A stretch of 64,000 bases of DNA from Betaproteobacteria bacterium (GCA_009927445.1 RFMZ01000191.1:1-64000); one strand, 5' to 3'. Counted from the first letter of the stretch, positions 1 through 8,548 are shown. Notes: generated from the sequence alone by a model not told the origin. Numbers and translations are program-made.

Positions 1-104
1 TAAAAGGCTGATGATTCAATAGGAATTTATATAATTATCTGATTGACATTTTCGAAGATAAATCAAAAAGGGACGTAGATTCGTTCAATAGGGATTCTTA
101 AAGG

Positions 105-110
105 TATAAT
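105..110 (+). promoter_or_regulatory. -10 box, possible leaderless start
   Basis: A perfect TATAAT ends six bases before the ATG of the cupin gene at 117, so a normal transcription start would fall at or next to the start codon. No Shine-Dalgarno sequence is present between the box and the ATG. The matching -35 region (cgttca) is weak. A leaderless mRNA is inferred. Confidence 0.4.
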
Positions 111-116
111 TTATCC

Positions 117-404
117 ATGAAAAAAGAAATTTTTACCAAATCGGTCCTTGATAAAGGCTACACCGAACCTGAGTTAGTTGTGCAGCAACCAAATGGTTAT
201 TTAGACTTTCACTCGCATCAATATGAGTCAGCAATTATGGTGATAGAGGGGCAGGTGAATATTACTGCCATGGGGCAAAAAAGTACTTACTTATCTGGCG
301 ATGTATTTCATTTACAAGCAAATCAACCTCACTGTGAGAGTTATGGGTCGAAAGGGGTGAAATATCTCCAAGCCACCAAAGATCGGGTTGAGGATATTTC
401 TTAA
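117..404 (+). CDS. Small cupin-domain protein
   Basis: This is a single-domain cupin of 95 residues. The first cupin motif is visible as 'HSHQYESAIMVIEG' (residues about 32-45), with two histidines and a glutamate placed to bind a metal. The second motif is 'NQPHCESYG' near residue 72. There is no signal peptide, so it should be cytosolic. Small cupins of this size bind a ligand or metal and often act as sensors or minor isomerases, but nothing here fixes a substrate. The gene stands alone. Its ATG directly follows a TATAAT box without a ribosome-binding site, which suggests leaderless translation. Confidence 0.75.
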   Translation: MKKEIFTKSVLDKGYTEPELVVQQPNGYLDFHSHQYESAIMVIEGQVNITAMGQKSTYLSGDVFHLQANQPHCESYGSKGVKYLQATKDRVEDIS

Positions 405-507
405 GAAAATTGCAGTAGTGTTTAATTGGATTAAGTCACAGCTTGGTTAACAAAATACAAAGACAAAATACATAGACTCGACCTGAATCTAGGAAAGTGT
501 TTTTTTG

Positions 508-1113
508 ATGGAAATTACTTCTGAAGAGCAATTAAGAGAGCACTGTGGTTTTGCTAAATTACGAGCCATACAAAAACAGCTAGATTATATAGATGAGCAC
601 ATTCATCGCTTTATTACGCTGTCACCTTTTTTAGTATTGTCCACCAGTAGTAATCGGATGGAAATGGACTCTTCCCCAAGGGGTGGCGCACCTGGGTTTG
701 TTAAAGTGCTTGATCCGAAAACGCTTCTTATGCCAGATGCCATGGGGAATAATCGCTTAGACTCCTACCGAAACATCATTGAAAATCAACAGGTCGGTAT
801 GTTATTTCTGATTCCAGGGGTGGATGAGACTGTGCGGGTAAATGGCAGCGCAATCATTAGCACAGATACTTCTTTTCTTGAGCAATTTGCAGATTTGCGC
901 AAACCACCTAAAGTTGTCTTGGCTATTCAAGTTCGAGAGGTATTTTTACACTGTGCTAAGGCTCTCATGCGCTCTAAATTATGGGCTAATGACTTCAAAA
1001 TTGACCGCAAGCACTTGCCAACGATGGGGGATATGCTCAAAGATCAAACAAACAATCAGGAAATTGCAGAATCGCAAGAAGCGATGTTAGCCAGATACCA
1101 GCAGGAACTATGA
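508..1113 (+). CDS. Pyridoxamine-phosphate-oxidase-like FMN flavoprotein
   Basis: The 201-residue product has the split-barrel layout of the PPOX superfamily. It resembles the subgroup known as MSMEG_1061-type flavoproteins, with 'STSSNRMEMDSSPRGGAPGF' in the N-terminal half and 'DAMGNNRLDSYRNI' near the middle, the latter typical of the FMN phosphate-binding strand-loop. The central 'VGMLFLIPGVDETVRVNG' is also characteristic. The ORF track starts at a TTG, and the next codon is ATG (508), which I take as the start. The protein is cytosolic. Members reduce small molecules with F420 or FMN, and the real substrate is unknown. It is probably monocistronic. Confidence 0.75.
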   Translation: MEITSEEQLREHCGFAKLRAIQKQLDYIDEHIHRFITLSPFLVLSTSSNRMEMDSSPRGGAPGFVKVLDPKTLLMPDAMGNNRLDSYRNIIENQQVGMLFLIPGVDETVRVNGSAIISTDTSFLEQFADLRKPPKVVLAIQVREVFLHCAKALMRSKLWANDFKIDRKHLPTMGDMLKDQTNNQEIAESQEAMLARYQQEL

Positions 1114-1147
1114 GTTGTTCGGGAGTTTTTTTACTTGAAAATCTCGC

Positions 1148-1294
1148 TTATTGATTATTTGCTAACTCTTCTCTAATCTTCATTTCATCTAGGATCAATT
1201 GCTTTCTTTTTTTCTCCATAGTTCGAGCGCCCATGAAGATAGCAAAAACGGTCAGGAGTACAAAAATTAAAAATATAAAGTAAATTAGTTGCAT
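1148..1294 (-). CDS. Small single-span membrane ORF, 48 aa
   Basis: This ORF is too short for the supplied track. It begins at an ATG whose complement lies at 1292-1294 and reads MQLIYFIFLIFVLLTVFAIF, followed by a basic, then mixed-charge tail ('EKKRKQ', 'EMKIREELANNQ') and a TAA stop. One hydrophobic helix (residues 2-21) followed by a charged amphipathic helix is typical of small accessory membrane proteins, with N-out/C-in expected from the positive-inside rule. I do not recognise the family. A purine-rich AAAAGAAAA precedes the ATG, a weak ribosome-binding site. It is divergent from the gene at 1495 and shares with it the intergenic region that holds a perfect FNR-type box. Confidence 0.45.
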   Translation of the reverse strand: MQLIYFIFLIFVLLTVFAIFMGARTMEKKRKQLILDEMKIREELANNQ

Positions 1295-1392
1295 TGATTT
1301 TCTTTTTAGGAAGGCATTTCAGAGCCTATATCTTTACTTTATATAAAGCTAGCTAATTTGTCTAGGGAATCCACATAAATTTATTTGGTTTA

Positions 1393-1406
1393 TTGATTTA
1401 AATCAA
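1393..1406. promoter_or_regulatory. Perfect FNR/CRP-family box
   Basis: The sequence TTGATttaaATCAA matches the FNR/ANR/DNR consensus TTGAT-N4-ATCAA at all ten defined positions. It lies 89 bases upstream of the ATG at 1495 and 98 bases from the divergent small ORF. Control by oxygen or nitric oxide through an FNR-family regulator is inferred from the motif only. Confidence 0.5.
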
Positions 1407-1494
1407 CTGTTTAAATAATCTTATCATCAGAGGATTGTAAATTGAGTCCCTCAGAAGGGGATTTACCCAGATGTGATTCATGTAAAATACCTAG

Positions 1495-1920
1495 ATGATT
1501 AATCGAATTTTTTTAGAAAATAAATTACCCGCGAGATTACTTCTAGGAATTAGTTTTTTAATCATCAGCATTTTAGGGACGCACTGGGCTGGCCTTACGC
1601 ATGCTATCGAGCATACTGAATTTAACAAAGAACATTCGTATCAGGTCAGTTATCAAGAGGGCACTCATCCTGCAGTCGATCTAGTAGGGCACCTCAATTC
1701 TTTACTAACAGCAACTGAATCGGATTCTAATCCGCATACAAAGTCAATTTGTACGATTTTTAATGCCATTAGCTTAGCTAGCTTCGTTAGTTGTGCAGAT
1801 CTTCCAAGTCGTTATGTTCAATTCTTACCCCAAATATATGTTCAAGTTTCGCATTTCTTTGAACTACAGGTAGTTCAGTCCCCATACCAGCCGCGGGCTC
1901 CCCCCTTCCATACTTTGTAA
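1495..1920 (+). CDS. His-rich exported small protein, DUF2946-like
   Basis: The 141-residue product has an N-terminal hydrophobic segment ('LLLGISFLIISILGTHWAG', about residues 15-33) that is either a signal peptide or an anchor. A His-rich stretch follows ('THAIEHTEFNKEHSYQ', 'EGTHPAVDLVGHLN') with two cysteines in the C-terminal half. The C-terminal 'YQPRAPP' resembles the ending of DUF2946-type proteins that accompany metal-related TonB receptors. The TonB receptor follows 90 bases downstream on the same strand. A role in periplasmic metal handling (zinc or copper) is inferred from the histidines and this neighbour. No enzyme motif is seen. Confidence 0.55.
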   Translation: MINRIFLENKLPARLLLGISFLIISILGTHWAGLTHAIEHTEFNKEHSYQVSYQEGTHPAVDLVGHLNSLLTATESDSNPHTKSICTIFNAISLASFVSCADLPSRYVQFLPQIYVQVSHFFELQVVQSPYQPRAPPFHTL

Positions 1921-2009
1921 ATTGATATTGCATTAGCTATTGGATTTTTTAATTCAAGGTTAATTTTTATTATTTTGTGGCCGATTATTTGGTCCTATTT
2001 ACGGAGTCA

Positions 2010-4037
2010 ATGATGCGTTATTTAAACGATTTAAAGATTAGTTTTGCCGTAATTTTGGCTGGTGTTTGTCAAATCACCTCAGCTCAAAATCAGGCTAGTG
2101 ATAGCTCTATGGAGATAGTTGTAAGTGGTCAGAGCGAAATTGGTAAAAGCATATTAAGTCCTAGTCATATTTTAAGTGGTGATGAATTACAAGTGAAGAC
2201 AAGAAGTAGTTTGGGTGATACTTTGGCAAATGAGTTGGGTGTTTCTAGTTCTGGGTTTAGTACCGGGTCTTCAAGACCCGTTATTCGCGGGTTAAGTGAT
2301 CAACGCGTTCAGATTCTACAAAACGGGATGTCAGTCAATGACTTATCTAGTTTATCCAACGACCACGGCGTCGCTAGTTCATTACAAAATGCTTCTCAGA
2401 TTCAGATTCTTCGGGGTGCTGCTGCTTTAATGTATGGCTCAGGATCAAGCGGTGGTTTAGTCAATATAATTAACGACCGTATTCCGACAGCACTACCCGA
2501 AGAAGCTACTGGCGAGTTTAATACCAGTTATGAATCGAATAACCAGGGTAAAACTGGTTCAGCAATGTTAGAGACATCTAGTGGTCCACTGGCTTTTCAT
2601 ATGGATACATCGGTGCGTAATGCGAATGATTACAAAATCCCGGGATATAGAAAAAGTGGCGACAAGAGTACTTACTCAGGTAAATTACCTGACACTTTTC
2701 ATTATCAAAATAATTTGGGTTTGGGGGCCTCTTTCATCGGCAAGTCGGGCTATACAGGAGTTTCGGTAGAGCGGCTTAATAGTCAGTACGGTGTTCCAAG
2801 TGAAAAGGGGAGTTCAATCGAAATGTCGCAAAATCGTTATGACTTGCAACATCAAACGCGTACACCTTTGAGCGGATTTTCTGAGTTAAACCTTGGGATT
2901 TCAAGAAGTGCCTATACGCACACCGAGTTTGAGAGCAGTGGTACAGCCGCATCTTTATGGAAGAACGATGGTTTAGAGTTCAGAGCGACCATGGAGCATT
3001 TACCTTTAAAGGGTTTTAAAGGGCTGTTTGGGATTCAATCCTCGCAAAATAAGTTAAGTGCTACAGCAGTTGAAACGAATCTATCGGCAATTGTTCCTAA
3101 AACATCAACCACCTCTAATTCTCTTTTTTGGGTTGAAGAGGGTGTGTTGGGACAATTTAGAAATAGTTTAGGCGTACGGTATAACCTTGTAGCTCAAAAT
3201 CCAGATGCAGCGAGTCGTTTTTCTACAGACGGAAATATCGCAACAGCTCTTCCTAGCCTCAGCGCCAAAAACTTTAATTTACTATCATATGCTGCAGGTA
3301 GTTCGTGGGAGTTTATGCCAAATTATAGCTTAGGTTTGTCATATACCCATTCGGAAAGAGCTCCTAACGCCCCTGAGTTATATGCCTATGGGGCGCATGA
3401 AGCGACAGCACAATTTATTATTGGCAATCCAAACTTACAAAAAGAAAAATCAAATAACCTTGAGTTGAATCTTCAGAAAAAAATGGGTTTAGTTCAGGGG
3501 CGAATGAATTTATATCTGAATCGATTTACGAATTTTATTTATGGATCTAGGACGGGTGAATCAAGTGGTGATGGCGATTCTGTCTATTTATCAAGTCAAA
3601 AAGATGCGGTCATTAAGGGTGCTGAAGCCGAGTTGACTCATAATTGGAAAAAGGTGGGAATTGGTTCTAGGATATTTGGTGACATATCACAAGGGACATT
3701 TACTTCGGGTGGAAATTTACCGCTACAACCGCCACCCCGAATCGGAATTGAGCTGGCGCACATCAAGAATCAATGGTTGATGAATACAACGCTAATTCAT
3801 GCATATGAGCAAACCAAGTTAGCTAGTTTTGAAACAACGAAAAGTCCTTCATATAACTTATTAAACGCCAGTGTTTCTTATAATGAGAAAATAGATCAGA
3901 TGAAGGTAACAGCTTACCTACGCTTGACGAATTTGCTGAATCAAGAAATTCGTTACTCTACAACTCCAGAAACAGTCAGGTTGTGGGCACCTCAAATGGG
4001 CAGAAGTATGATGGTTGGTGTGCGAGGGGCTTTTTAG
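2010..4037 (+). CDS. TonB-dependent receptor, ZnuD-like
   Basis: This is an outer-membrane receptor of 675 residues. The signal peptide ('LKISFAVILAGVCQITSA') is followed by a plug domain containing 'RPVIRGLSDQRVQILQNG' and 'LRGAAALMYGSGSSGGLVNI', then a 22-strand barrel ending in aromatic-poor 'MMVGVRGAF' with the terminal Phe typical of Bam substrates. The segment 'APNAPELYAYGAHEATAQF' followed by 'IGNPNLQKEKSNN' is the strand pair I associate with zinc (ZnuD) and heme receptors. The track starts at a GTG (1977), but ATG 2010 has a GGAG seven bases upstream and gives a normal signal peptide. It probably forms an operon with the His-rich protein at 1495. The zinc substrate is an inference. 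Confidence 0.8.
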   Translation: MMRYLNDLKISFAVILAGVCQITSAQNQASDSSMEIVVSGQSEIGKSILSPSHILSGDELQVKTRSSLGDTLANELGVSSSGFSTGSSRPVIRGLSDQRVQILQNGMSVNDLSSLSNDHGVASSLQNASQIQILRGAAALMYGSGSSGGLVNIINDRIPTALPEEATGEFNTSYESNNQGKTGSAMLETSSGPLAFHMDTSVRNANDYKIPGYRKSGDKSTYSGKLPDTFHYQNNLGLGASFIGKSGYTGVSVERLNSQYGVPSEKGSSIEMSQNRYDLQHQTRTPLSGFSELNLGISRSAYTHTEFESSGTAASLWKNDGLEFRATMEHLPLKGFKGLFGIQSSQNKLSATAVETNLSAIVPKTSTTSNSLFWVEEGVLGQFRNSLGVRYNLVAQNPDAASRFSTDGNIATALPSLSAKNFNLLSYAAGSSWEFMPNYSLGLSYTHSERAPNAPELYAYGAHEATAQFIIGNPNLQKEKSNNLELNLQKKMGLVQGRMNLYLNRFTNFIYGSRTGESSGDGDSVYLSSQKDAVIKGAEAELTHNWKKVGIGSRIFGDISQGTFTSGGNLPLQPPPRIGIELAHIKNQWLMNTTLIHAYEQTKLASFETTKSPSYNLLNASVSYNEKIDQMKVTAYLRLTNLLNQEIRYSTTPETVRLWAPQMGRSMMVGVRGAF

Positions 4038-4051
4038 TATCAAACTTTGTA

Positions 4052-4069
4052 ATCCCCTGCAATGGGGAT
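4052..4069 (+). terminator. Short hairpin after the TonB receptor
   Basis: ATCCCC and GGGGAT form a perfect 6-bp stem around a six-base loop, 15 bases after the stop codon. No T-tract follows, so it is at best a weak terminator or an mRNA 3'-end stabiliser. Confidence 0.3.
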
Positions 4070-4232
4070 CATGTATATCGTTCGTCTTCCTAGATGACTT
4101 TGTGCATGATCAAGTTTGCTGATATGACCGGGTGTAATTTCTTGTTGGTTCAAAACGGTTCTCGGATATGAAAGCTAGAAATTAATCCTGCAGTCGTTTA
4201 AAATAAAGATGAAATCTTTTAAAAGGAGATAT

Positions 4233-4382
4233 ATGATGCGCAGTTTGATTCGATATACCTTATTTGTAATTGCAATTTTTCAACTTTCAGCTTGTAATAC
4301 AATTGCAGGTATGGGGGAGGATATTAAGAAATCAGCTGATTGGACCAAGGAGAAAATTACTCCTGTAGAAATTAAAAAATAA
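4233..4382 (+). CDS. Entericidin-family small lipoprotein
   Basis: The ORF of 49 residues is missing from the supplied track. It starts at the first of two tandem ATGs behind a strong ribosome-binding site (AAAAGGAGAT). A hydrophobic stretch ends in the lipobox 'LSAC', followed by 'NTIAGMGEDIKKSADW', which is the hallmark segment of EcnA/EcnB entericidins. The mature peptide is about 29 residues, lipid-anchored and amphipathic. Entericidins were described as a toxin-antidote pair of bacteriolytic lipoproteins in E. coli. Only one is seen here, and in many Proteobacteria single copies are envelope-stress genes. It sits alone between the receptor and the convergent MFS gene. Confidence 0.8.
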   Translation: MMRSLIRYTLFVIAIFQLSACNTIAGMGEDIKKSADWTKEKITPVEIKK

Positions 4383-4420
4383 GTTCGGGATTCAAATCAT
4401 CTGCAACAATTCAGTTGGCT

Positions 4421-5662
4421 TTACTTTTTTAAGTGCCAGCCTTGTCTGTATTGATAAGCGATAAATATTACACTCCAAATCACTATCGAGCCATAGGCCA
4501 AAATCCACGAGATTGAAGTGGTTGGATTTCCAGAGGCATCTAAAACGAGGCCAAAAATAGCTGGCCCGAGTAGTCCTCCACCAAACCCAAGAAGTGAATG
4601 AAGTCCCATCGCTGCGCCTTTAATATGCTCTTGGGTACTTATTACTAATCCAGCTGTTAGGGTGGCTGAATCTGCCGTAATGAAAACTGCGTGGGCTATA
4701 GCTAGAGGGACAATAAGCCACCAACCAAATTCGGATGACGCACCTAGGCAAAGACCTAAAGTAGCGCTAGTAATCATCGCAAAAGTGATCCACTTTTTAC
4801 GACCAATTTTAAGTGCCATTTCATTCCCAAGAATAGAGGAGATTACACCGGATATATTTACAAGAGCTGCTAATGCGGTCGCACTGAGAAAAAAAACACT
4901 ACCTGAGCTAGCGGCGCAGAAAGTAAAAAAAGCGACTAACCAGCTACGTGATGCAAATAGCTCCAAATTGTGAACTGTATAACCAAAAATGAACTGCGTT
5001 GAGTTTTTGTTTTTTAAAACTTCGCGCCATTTATTGACTGGAAATAAATCAGTCCATGAAATTGCCCATGGGCTATGGGAGGAATGTTTCTTTATTGGTT
5101 GAATAGAGAAAAAAACTATGCATACAGAAACAAAGGGCCCTAAAGCTATGAGAATGAAAACATTGCGCCAGCCAAAGGCGTCCAGAAGTAGACCGGATAT
5201 TAAATAAGATAGCCCTGTACCTAAGCCAAAAAAAGCCGTATAAAAGGAGATATGTCGCGTTACCTCGCCACTATGAATTCGGTCTGAAAGTATTTTAAGC
5301 CCCGGCATGTAAGTGCCAGCAAGGCCAGCGCCTTGGATAGCCATAAATAAACTAGCAGAAAAGAAGCCTTGGGCAATAAATCCCATTCCCAGGAGGCCGA
5401 TAATTGCTAGAAATCCTCCTAAAATAAAAATCTGACGAGCATCAATACGATCAGTAAGTACAGTTGCAAATGGTACAAAAAGCATATAACCGAGAAAAAA
5501 AGCACTAGCAATGAGACCTGACTCGACGTGTAGTAATTGCCATTCTTGTTGGAGAATAGTCAGAAAGACGGCATAACAAGCGAAGCCAAGAAGGGCGCCG
5601 ATTTGTGCGATCAGCATGAGAATAGTTACGATGTTAGATGGGGGCATTCGCTGATAGTGCAT
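4421..5662 (-). CDS. MFS transporter
   Basis: This 413-residue integral membrane protein has about twelve hydrophobic segments and the MFS loop 2-3 signature in degenerate form ('GYMLFVPFATVLTDRIDAR', residues about 58-76). A second-half repeat is visible at 'ILGNEMALKIGRKKW'. It lies downstream of the amidohydrolase gene (69-base gap) on the same strand, the last of a three-gene set with the alpha/beta hydrolase. Export or import of the compound handled by those hydrolases is inferred, and the substrate is unknown. Two in-frame ATGs (codons 1 and 6) are possible starts, and neither has a clear ribosome-binding site. Confidence 0.8.
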   Translation of the reverse strand: MHYQRMPPSNIVTILMLIAQIGALLGFACYAVFLTILQQEWQLLHVESGLIASAFFLGYMLFVPFATVLTDRIDARQIFILGGFLAIIGLLGMGFIAQGFFSASLFMAIQGAGLAGTYMPGLKILSDRIHSGEVTRHISFYTAFFGLGTGLSYLISGLLLDAFGWRNVFILIALGPFVSVCIVFFSIQPIKKHSSHSPWAISWTDLFPVNKWREVLKNKNSTQFIFGYTVHNLELFASRSWLVAFFTFCAASSGSVFFLSATALAALVNISGVISSILGNEMALKIGRKKWITFAMITSATLGLCLGASSEFGWWLIVPLAIAHAVFITADSATLTAGLVISTQEHIKGAAMGLHSLLGFGGGLLGPAIFGLVLDASGNPTTSISWILAYGSIVIWSVIFIAYQYRQGWHLKK

Positions 5663-5731
5663 AAAAATAGACTGACGAATAATCCGTCGAAAAGTATATA
5701 AAGGTATATGCGTAAGCTGGTCGATTGCAAT

Positions 5732-7399
5732 TTATAGTTTGTTAAATACGATCTTACCTCCGACAACCGTTAGTAAGGGACGAATCAGGTGCAGATCATC
5801 CTCATGGACAGTGAGGTAGTCTCGATTTAATACAATAAAATCTGCTAGCATGCCAGGCTTAATAGAGCCCTTGCGATTTTCTTCCCAGGTAAACCATGCA
5901 CTACCTTTGGTATAAAGGTGAAGTGCTTGCTCTCTTGTGAGTCTTTCGGTCGGCCTGACAAGATCCCCGCGCCAATTTTTTCCTGTAACTAGCCACGCTA
6001 AAGAAATAAATGGTCGATATGATGCAGAGGTTGTACCGTCTGTGCCGCCAGCAAAAGGAATACCACTTTGGAAAACTGTTTTTACCGGGGCAGTTTCAAG
6101 ATCTCTATTTCCCCAATTCATTCGCATTTGATCACTACCTAGGGTTTGTCTATTTTGCATTTGTACTCCCATACCAAGTTTTTTCATTCGAGTAATGATT
6201 TCAGGTGTAATTTGTTCAGCATGTAAAAAGGTTAAGCGTAATTTCTCTAAACGATACAGCTCATTTGCACCCTCAATGGAATCTAGCATGGCATTCATGG
6301 TGGTTTCAAGAGTAGCGTGAAATTGAAAATTCACTTGGTTTTTAGCCCCCGCCGCAACTATTTTTTGTAACTCTTTTTTTGCTTCTAAGGAAATTGGGAA
6401 TTGCTTTGGAATATATCCATCTCCCATGGAACTAAGAACACCCTCACCGAGGCCATTTAAAAGAAGCATATCATCGCCAAAACTTGGGGCTGGAAAGTCA
6501 AGCCATTTTTTTGCTTGCTCATAATTCATCGTTGGGAAATGCGCCCCTACACGAACCGTCATTTGACGTCGCCGCCAAAGCTCAAAAAGAACTTGGTAGT
6601 CTGACTCATCCACTCCGATCCCAAAAGTTTCGCCAACACTAGTAAGGCCTGCTGCATTAAAGTCTTGCATGACAAGACGAAGACCTTCAACTTTGTCATT
6701 GAACGATTGTTTAGGAAAGCTTTTCTCGGCTAAAGTTTGCCCTGCAAAGCCTCTGATTAAGCCATTAAAATTGCCTTCTGAATCCTTACCAATGCTGACA
6801 CCAGCAGGAAGAATTGTGTTTTGATTAATGCCACTTAACCGGATCGCAGCAGTATTCATTTGGCCGACTTCCCTGAGTGCTTGAATATAAACAGGGTGAT
6901 TAGGTGCAATCGTATCGAGCTCTTTTAAAGTTGGCATGCGTCGATCTTTAATTTGACTATAGTGCCAACCACCCAGAGTAAGAATCCACGTTCCCGCAGC
7001 AGTCCTTTGAGCACGGTTTGAGATAATTTCTAAGATCTCAGCTATAGAGTGAGCCTCATCGAGTCGTGCTTCGTATTTCCACCAAAAACCTGCTCGAACC
7101 ATATGAATATGACCATCATTCAATCCTGGAAGAATTGTTCGCTCTTGTGCATCAATAATCTGGGTTTGAGAATTTCCTAAGGCAAGGATTTGCGCATTAT
7201 TTCCCACGGCCAAAAATTTTCCATCATGCATGGCAATCGCTTGGGCAAATGGCCGATCTGAATCAAGAGTTACAACTTTAGCGTTGATAACAATTAAATG
7301 CGGAACCACATGGGATTTATTGATTTGTGAACAGCTTACGCTCAAAAAAATAATAGAGCTTAAAAATAAATAGATAATTTTTATTTTGCCACTTTGCAT
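5732..7399 (-). CDS. Lipoprotein amidohydrolase, YtcJ/Amidohydro_3 type
   Basis: The 555-residue protein has a lipoprotein signal ('FLSSIIFLSVSC', Cys about 23) and should be membrane-anchored in the periplasm. Metal-binding motifs of the amidohydrolase fold are in order: 'NDGHIHMVRAG' (HxH on strand 1), 'FQFHATLETTM' and 'FLHAEQI' (metal histidines), and 'FAGGTDGTTSASY' (catalytic Asp). The C-terminal 'GSIKPGMLADFIVLNRDYLT' is the usual small-domain closing strand. Members hydrolyse amides, N-acyl compounds or cyclic amides with wide specificity. AAAGGAA precedes the ATG. A lipid anchor is unusual for this family, which is mostly cytosolic, and suggests hydrolysis before uptake. Confidence 0.8.
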   Translation of the reverse strand: MQSGKIKIIYLFLSSIIFLSVSCSQINKSHVVPHLIVINAKVVTLDSDRPFAQAIAMHDGKFLAVGNNAQILALGNSQTQIIDAQERTILPGLNDGHIHMVRAGFWWKYEARLDEAHSIAEILEIISNRAQRTAAGTWILTLGGWHYSQIKDRRMPTLKELDTIAPNHPVYIQALREVGQMNTAAIRLSGINQNTILPAGVSIGKDSEGNFNGLIRGFAGQTLAEKSFPKQSFNDKVEGLRLVMQDFNAAGLTSVGETFGIGVDESDYQVLFELWRRRQMTVRVGAHFPTMNYEQAKKWLDFPAPSFGDDMLLLNGLGEGVLSSMGDGYIPKQFPISLEAKKELQKIVAAGAKNQVNFQFHATLETTMNAMLDSIEGANELYRLEKLRLTFLHAEQITPEIITRMKKLGMGVQMQNRQTLGSDQMRMNWGNRDLETAPVKTVFQSGIPFAGGTDGTTSASYRPFISLAWLVTGKNWRGDLVRPTERLTREQALHLYTKGSAWFTWEENRKGSIKPGMLADFIVLNRDYLTVHEDDLHLIRPLLTVVGGKIVFNKL

Positions 7400-7462
7400 A
7401 TGAAATTCCTTTAGGTAACTTCTAAAACTTCAATCAAATATTGATCAATTGATAATCAGATA

Positions 7463-8548
7463 TTATAAAAATGATATTTTGCCATCTGCATCACCGAAGA
7501 ATTCTCCAGACTGGTGACCATCTACAGAGCCATTTTGAAGCCACTGTGCGGTAGCGCGGTAAAGTAGATGTCGATTTTTTTCAAATTGCATAAAGTGCGA
7601 TGAGTGCGCCACCTTAATAAACATTTTATGTGGGCAGTTCAGCGCATGCCAAGCTTCAATTCGTTTATCGTAATCATCAAACTCCCCAAGAAGCATTAAA
7701 GTTGGCGCTTTGATTTGCGCTAAATTGCTTTTCCAACCAAAGTTCATTCGATTCGGTGCGCGCACAATACCTTGCCCATTTCTTTCCCACTGAGCACCTA
7801 CTGGATCAATTGACATTGCCTCTTGCCAAAATGCTTCGCAGACTTGGGGGTCATCTAATTGATCTGGAGTTTTGACATGATCACGCCATCGATTATTGAG
7901 TAGAAAATCTTTTGTTTGTAATAAAGTCGGCGCGCCTTTTTCAGGGATTACTGTGGGAGGCTTTTCGGATGCAAAAAATGGCGCTATACCAAACATGACT
8001 ATTTTGTCGACTTTTGAGGGATTTTGAACAGCGTATCCTCCTGAGCGGGGTGTACCAGTTGACCAGCCGACGAGAGAGACTTGCGCTACTTGTCTTAATT
8101 CGCAAATAAAATCTACGATAGTCGCGATTTCATCCCATTCAGTTTGGCTGGAAACTAATTTATAGGGGTAGTGGGGTGGTGTTTTTTCTTTAAGGATATG
8201 AGGGATGAGTTCTGCCTGAAAGGAGTCGTCAACATTTGCTGGGTCGTCCATATAAGGTCTTGGAGATAAGGCGTAACCTGTATGGGACATGGCAAAGACA
8301 TCATATCCAGCAAGCGCTAAGTGCCTCATAAAGCTATAGTCTTTATATTGCAGATCATATGCCACGGTTGCTGGTGCAAAGCCACCATGGATCATTAAGA
8401 CCACTTTTTTATTTCGATCTTCAAGAGTTGCTGGACTGACACGTTCACGTAAGAATAGGCCAACAGTCTGGCCCTCATTCGCTGGTACTGTGGAAGTATG
8501 TGGTACAAATCGATCAATAGTTTTTGCTTGATTATTACTAATTATCAT
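7463..8548 (-). CDS. Alpha/beta-hydrolase
   Basis: The 361-residue product carries the nucleophile elbow 'VGWSTG', an acid at 'GEFDDYD' and the catalytic His at 'AHSSHFMQFE'. The oxyanion-side motif 'LMIHGGFAP' is near the N terminus. The track start (8593) adds 15 residues with no homology-like content. The internal ATG at 8548, which begins 'MIISNNQAKTIDRF', is preferred, although its ribosome-binding site is poor. There is no signal peptide. It is first of a minus-strand set with the amidohydrolase (63-base gap) and the MFS carrier, and divergent from the Bug gene at 8636. Esterase or lactonase activity is likely, and the substrate is not readable. Confidence 0.75.
   Translation of the reverse strand: MIISNNQAKTIDRFVPHTSTVPANEGQTVGLFLRERVSPATLEDRNKKVVLMIHGGFAPATVAYDLQYKDYSFMRHLALAGYDVFAMSHTGYALSPRPYMDDPANVDDSFQAELIPHILKEKTPPHYPYKLVSSQTEWDEIATIVDFICELRQVAQVSLVGWSTGTPRSGGYAVQNPSKVDKIVMFGIAPFFASEKPPTVIPEKGAPTLLQTKDFLLNNRWRDHVKTPDQLDDPQVCEAFWQEAMSIDPVGAQWERNGQGIVRAPNRMNFGWKSNLAQIKAPTLMLLGEFDDYDKRIEAWHALNCPHKMFIKVAHSSHFMQFEKNRHLLYRATAQWLQNGSVDGHQSGEFFGDADGKISFL

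Noticed and set aside
4662-4973. 103-residue plus-strand ORF opposite the MFS gene
   Set aside because: It lies wholly inside a well-supported gene and has biased composition typical of an antisense shadow.
7441-7455. TTGATCAATTGATAATCA-like sequence upstream of the amidohydrolase gene as a third FNR box
   Set aside because: Only one half matches; the spacing and the second half do not fit TTGAT-N4-ATCAA.
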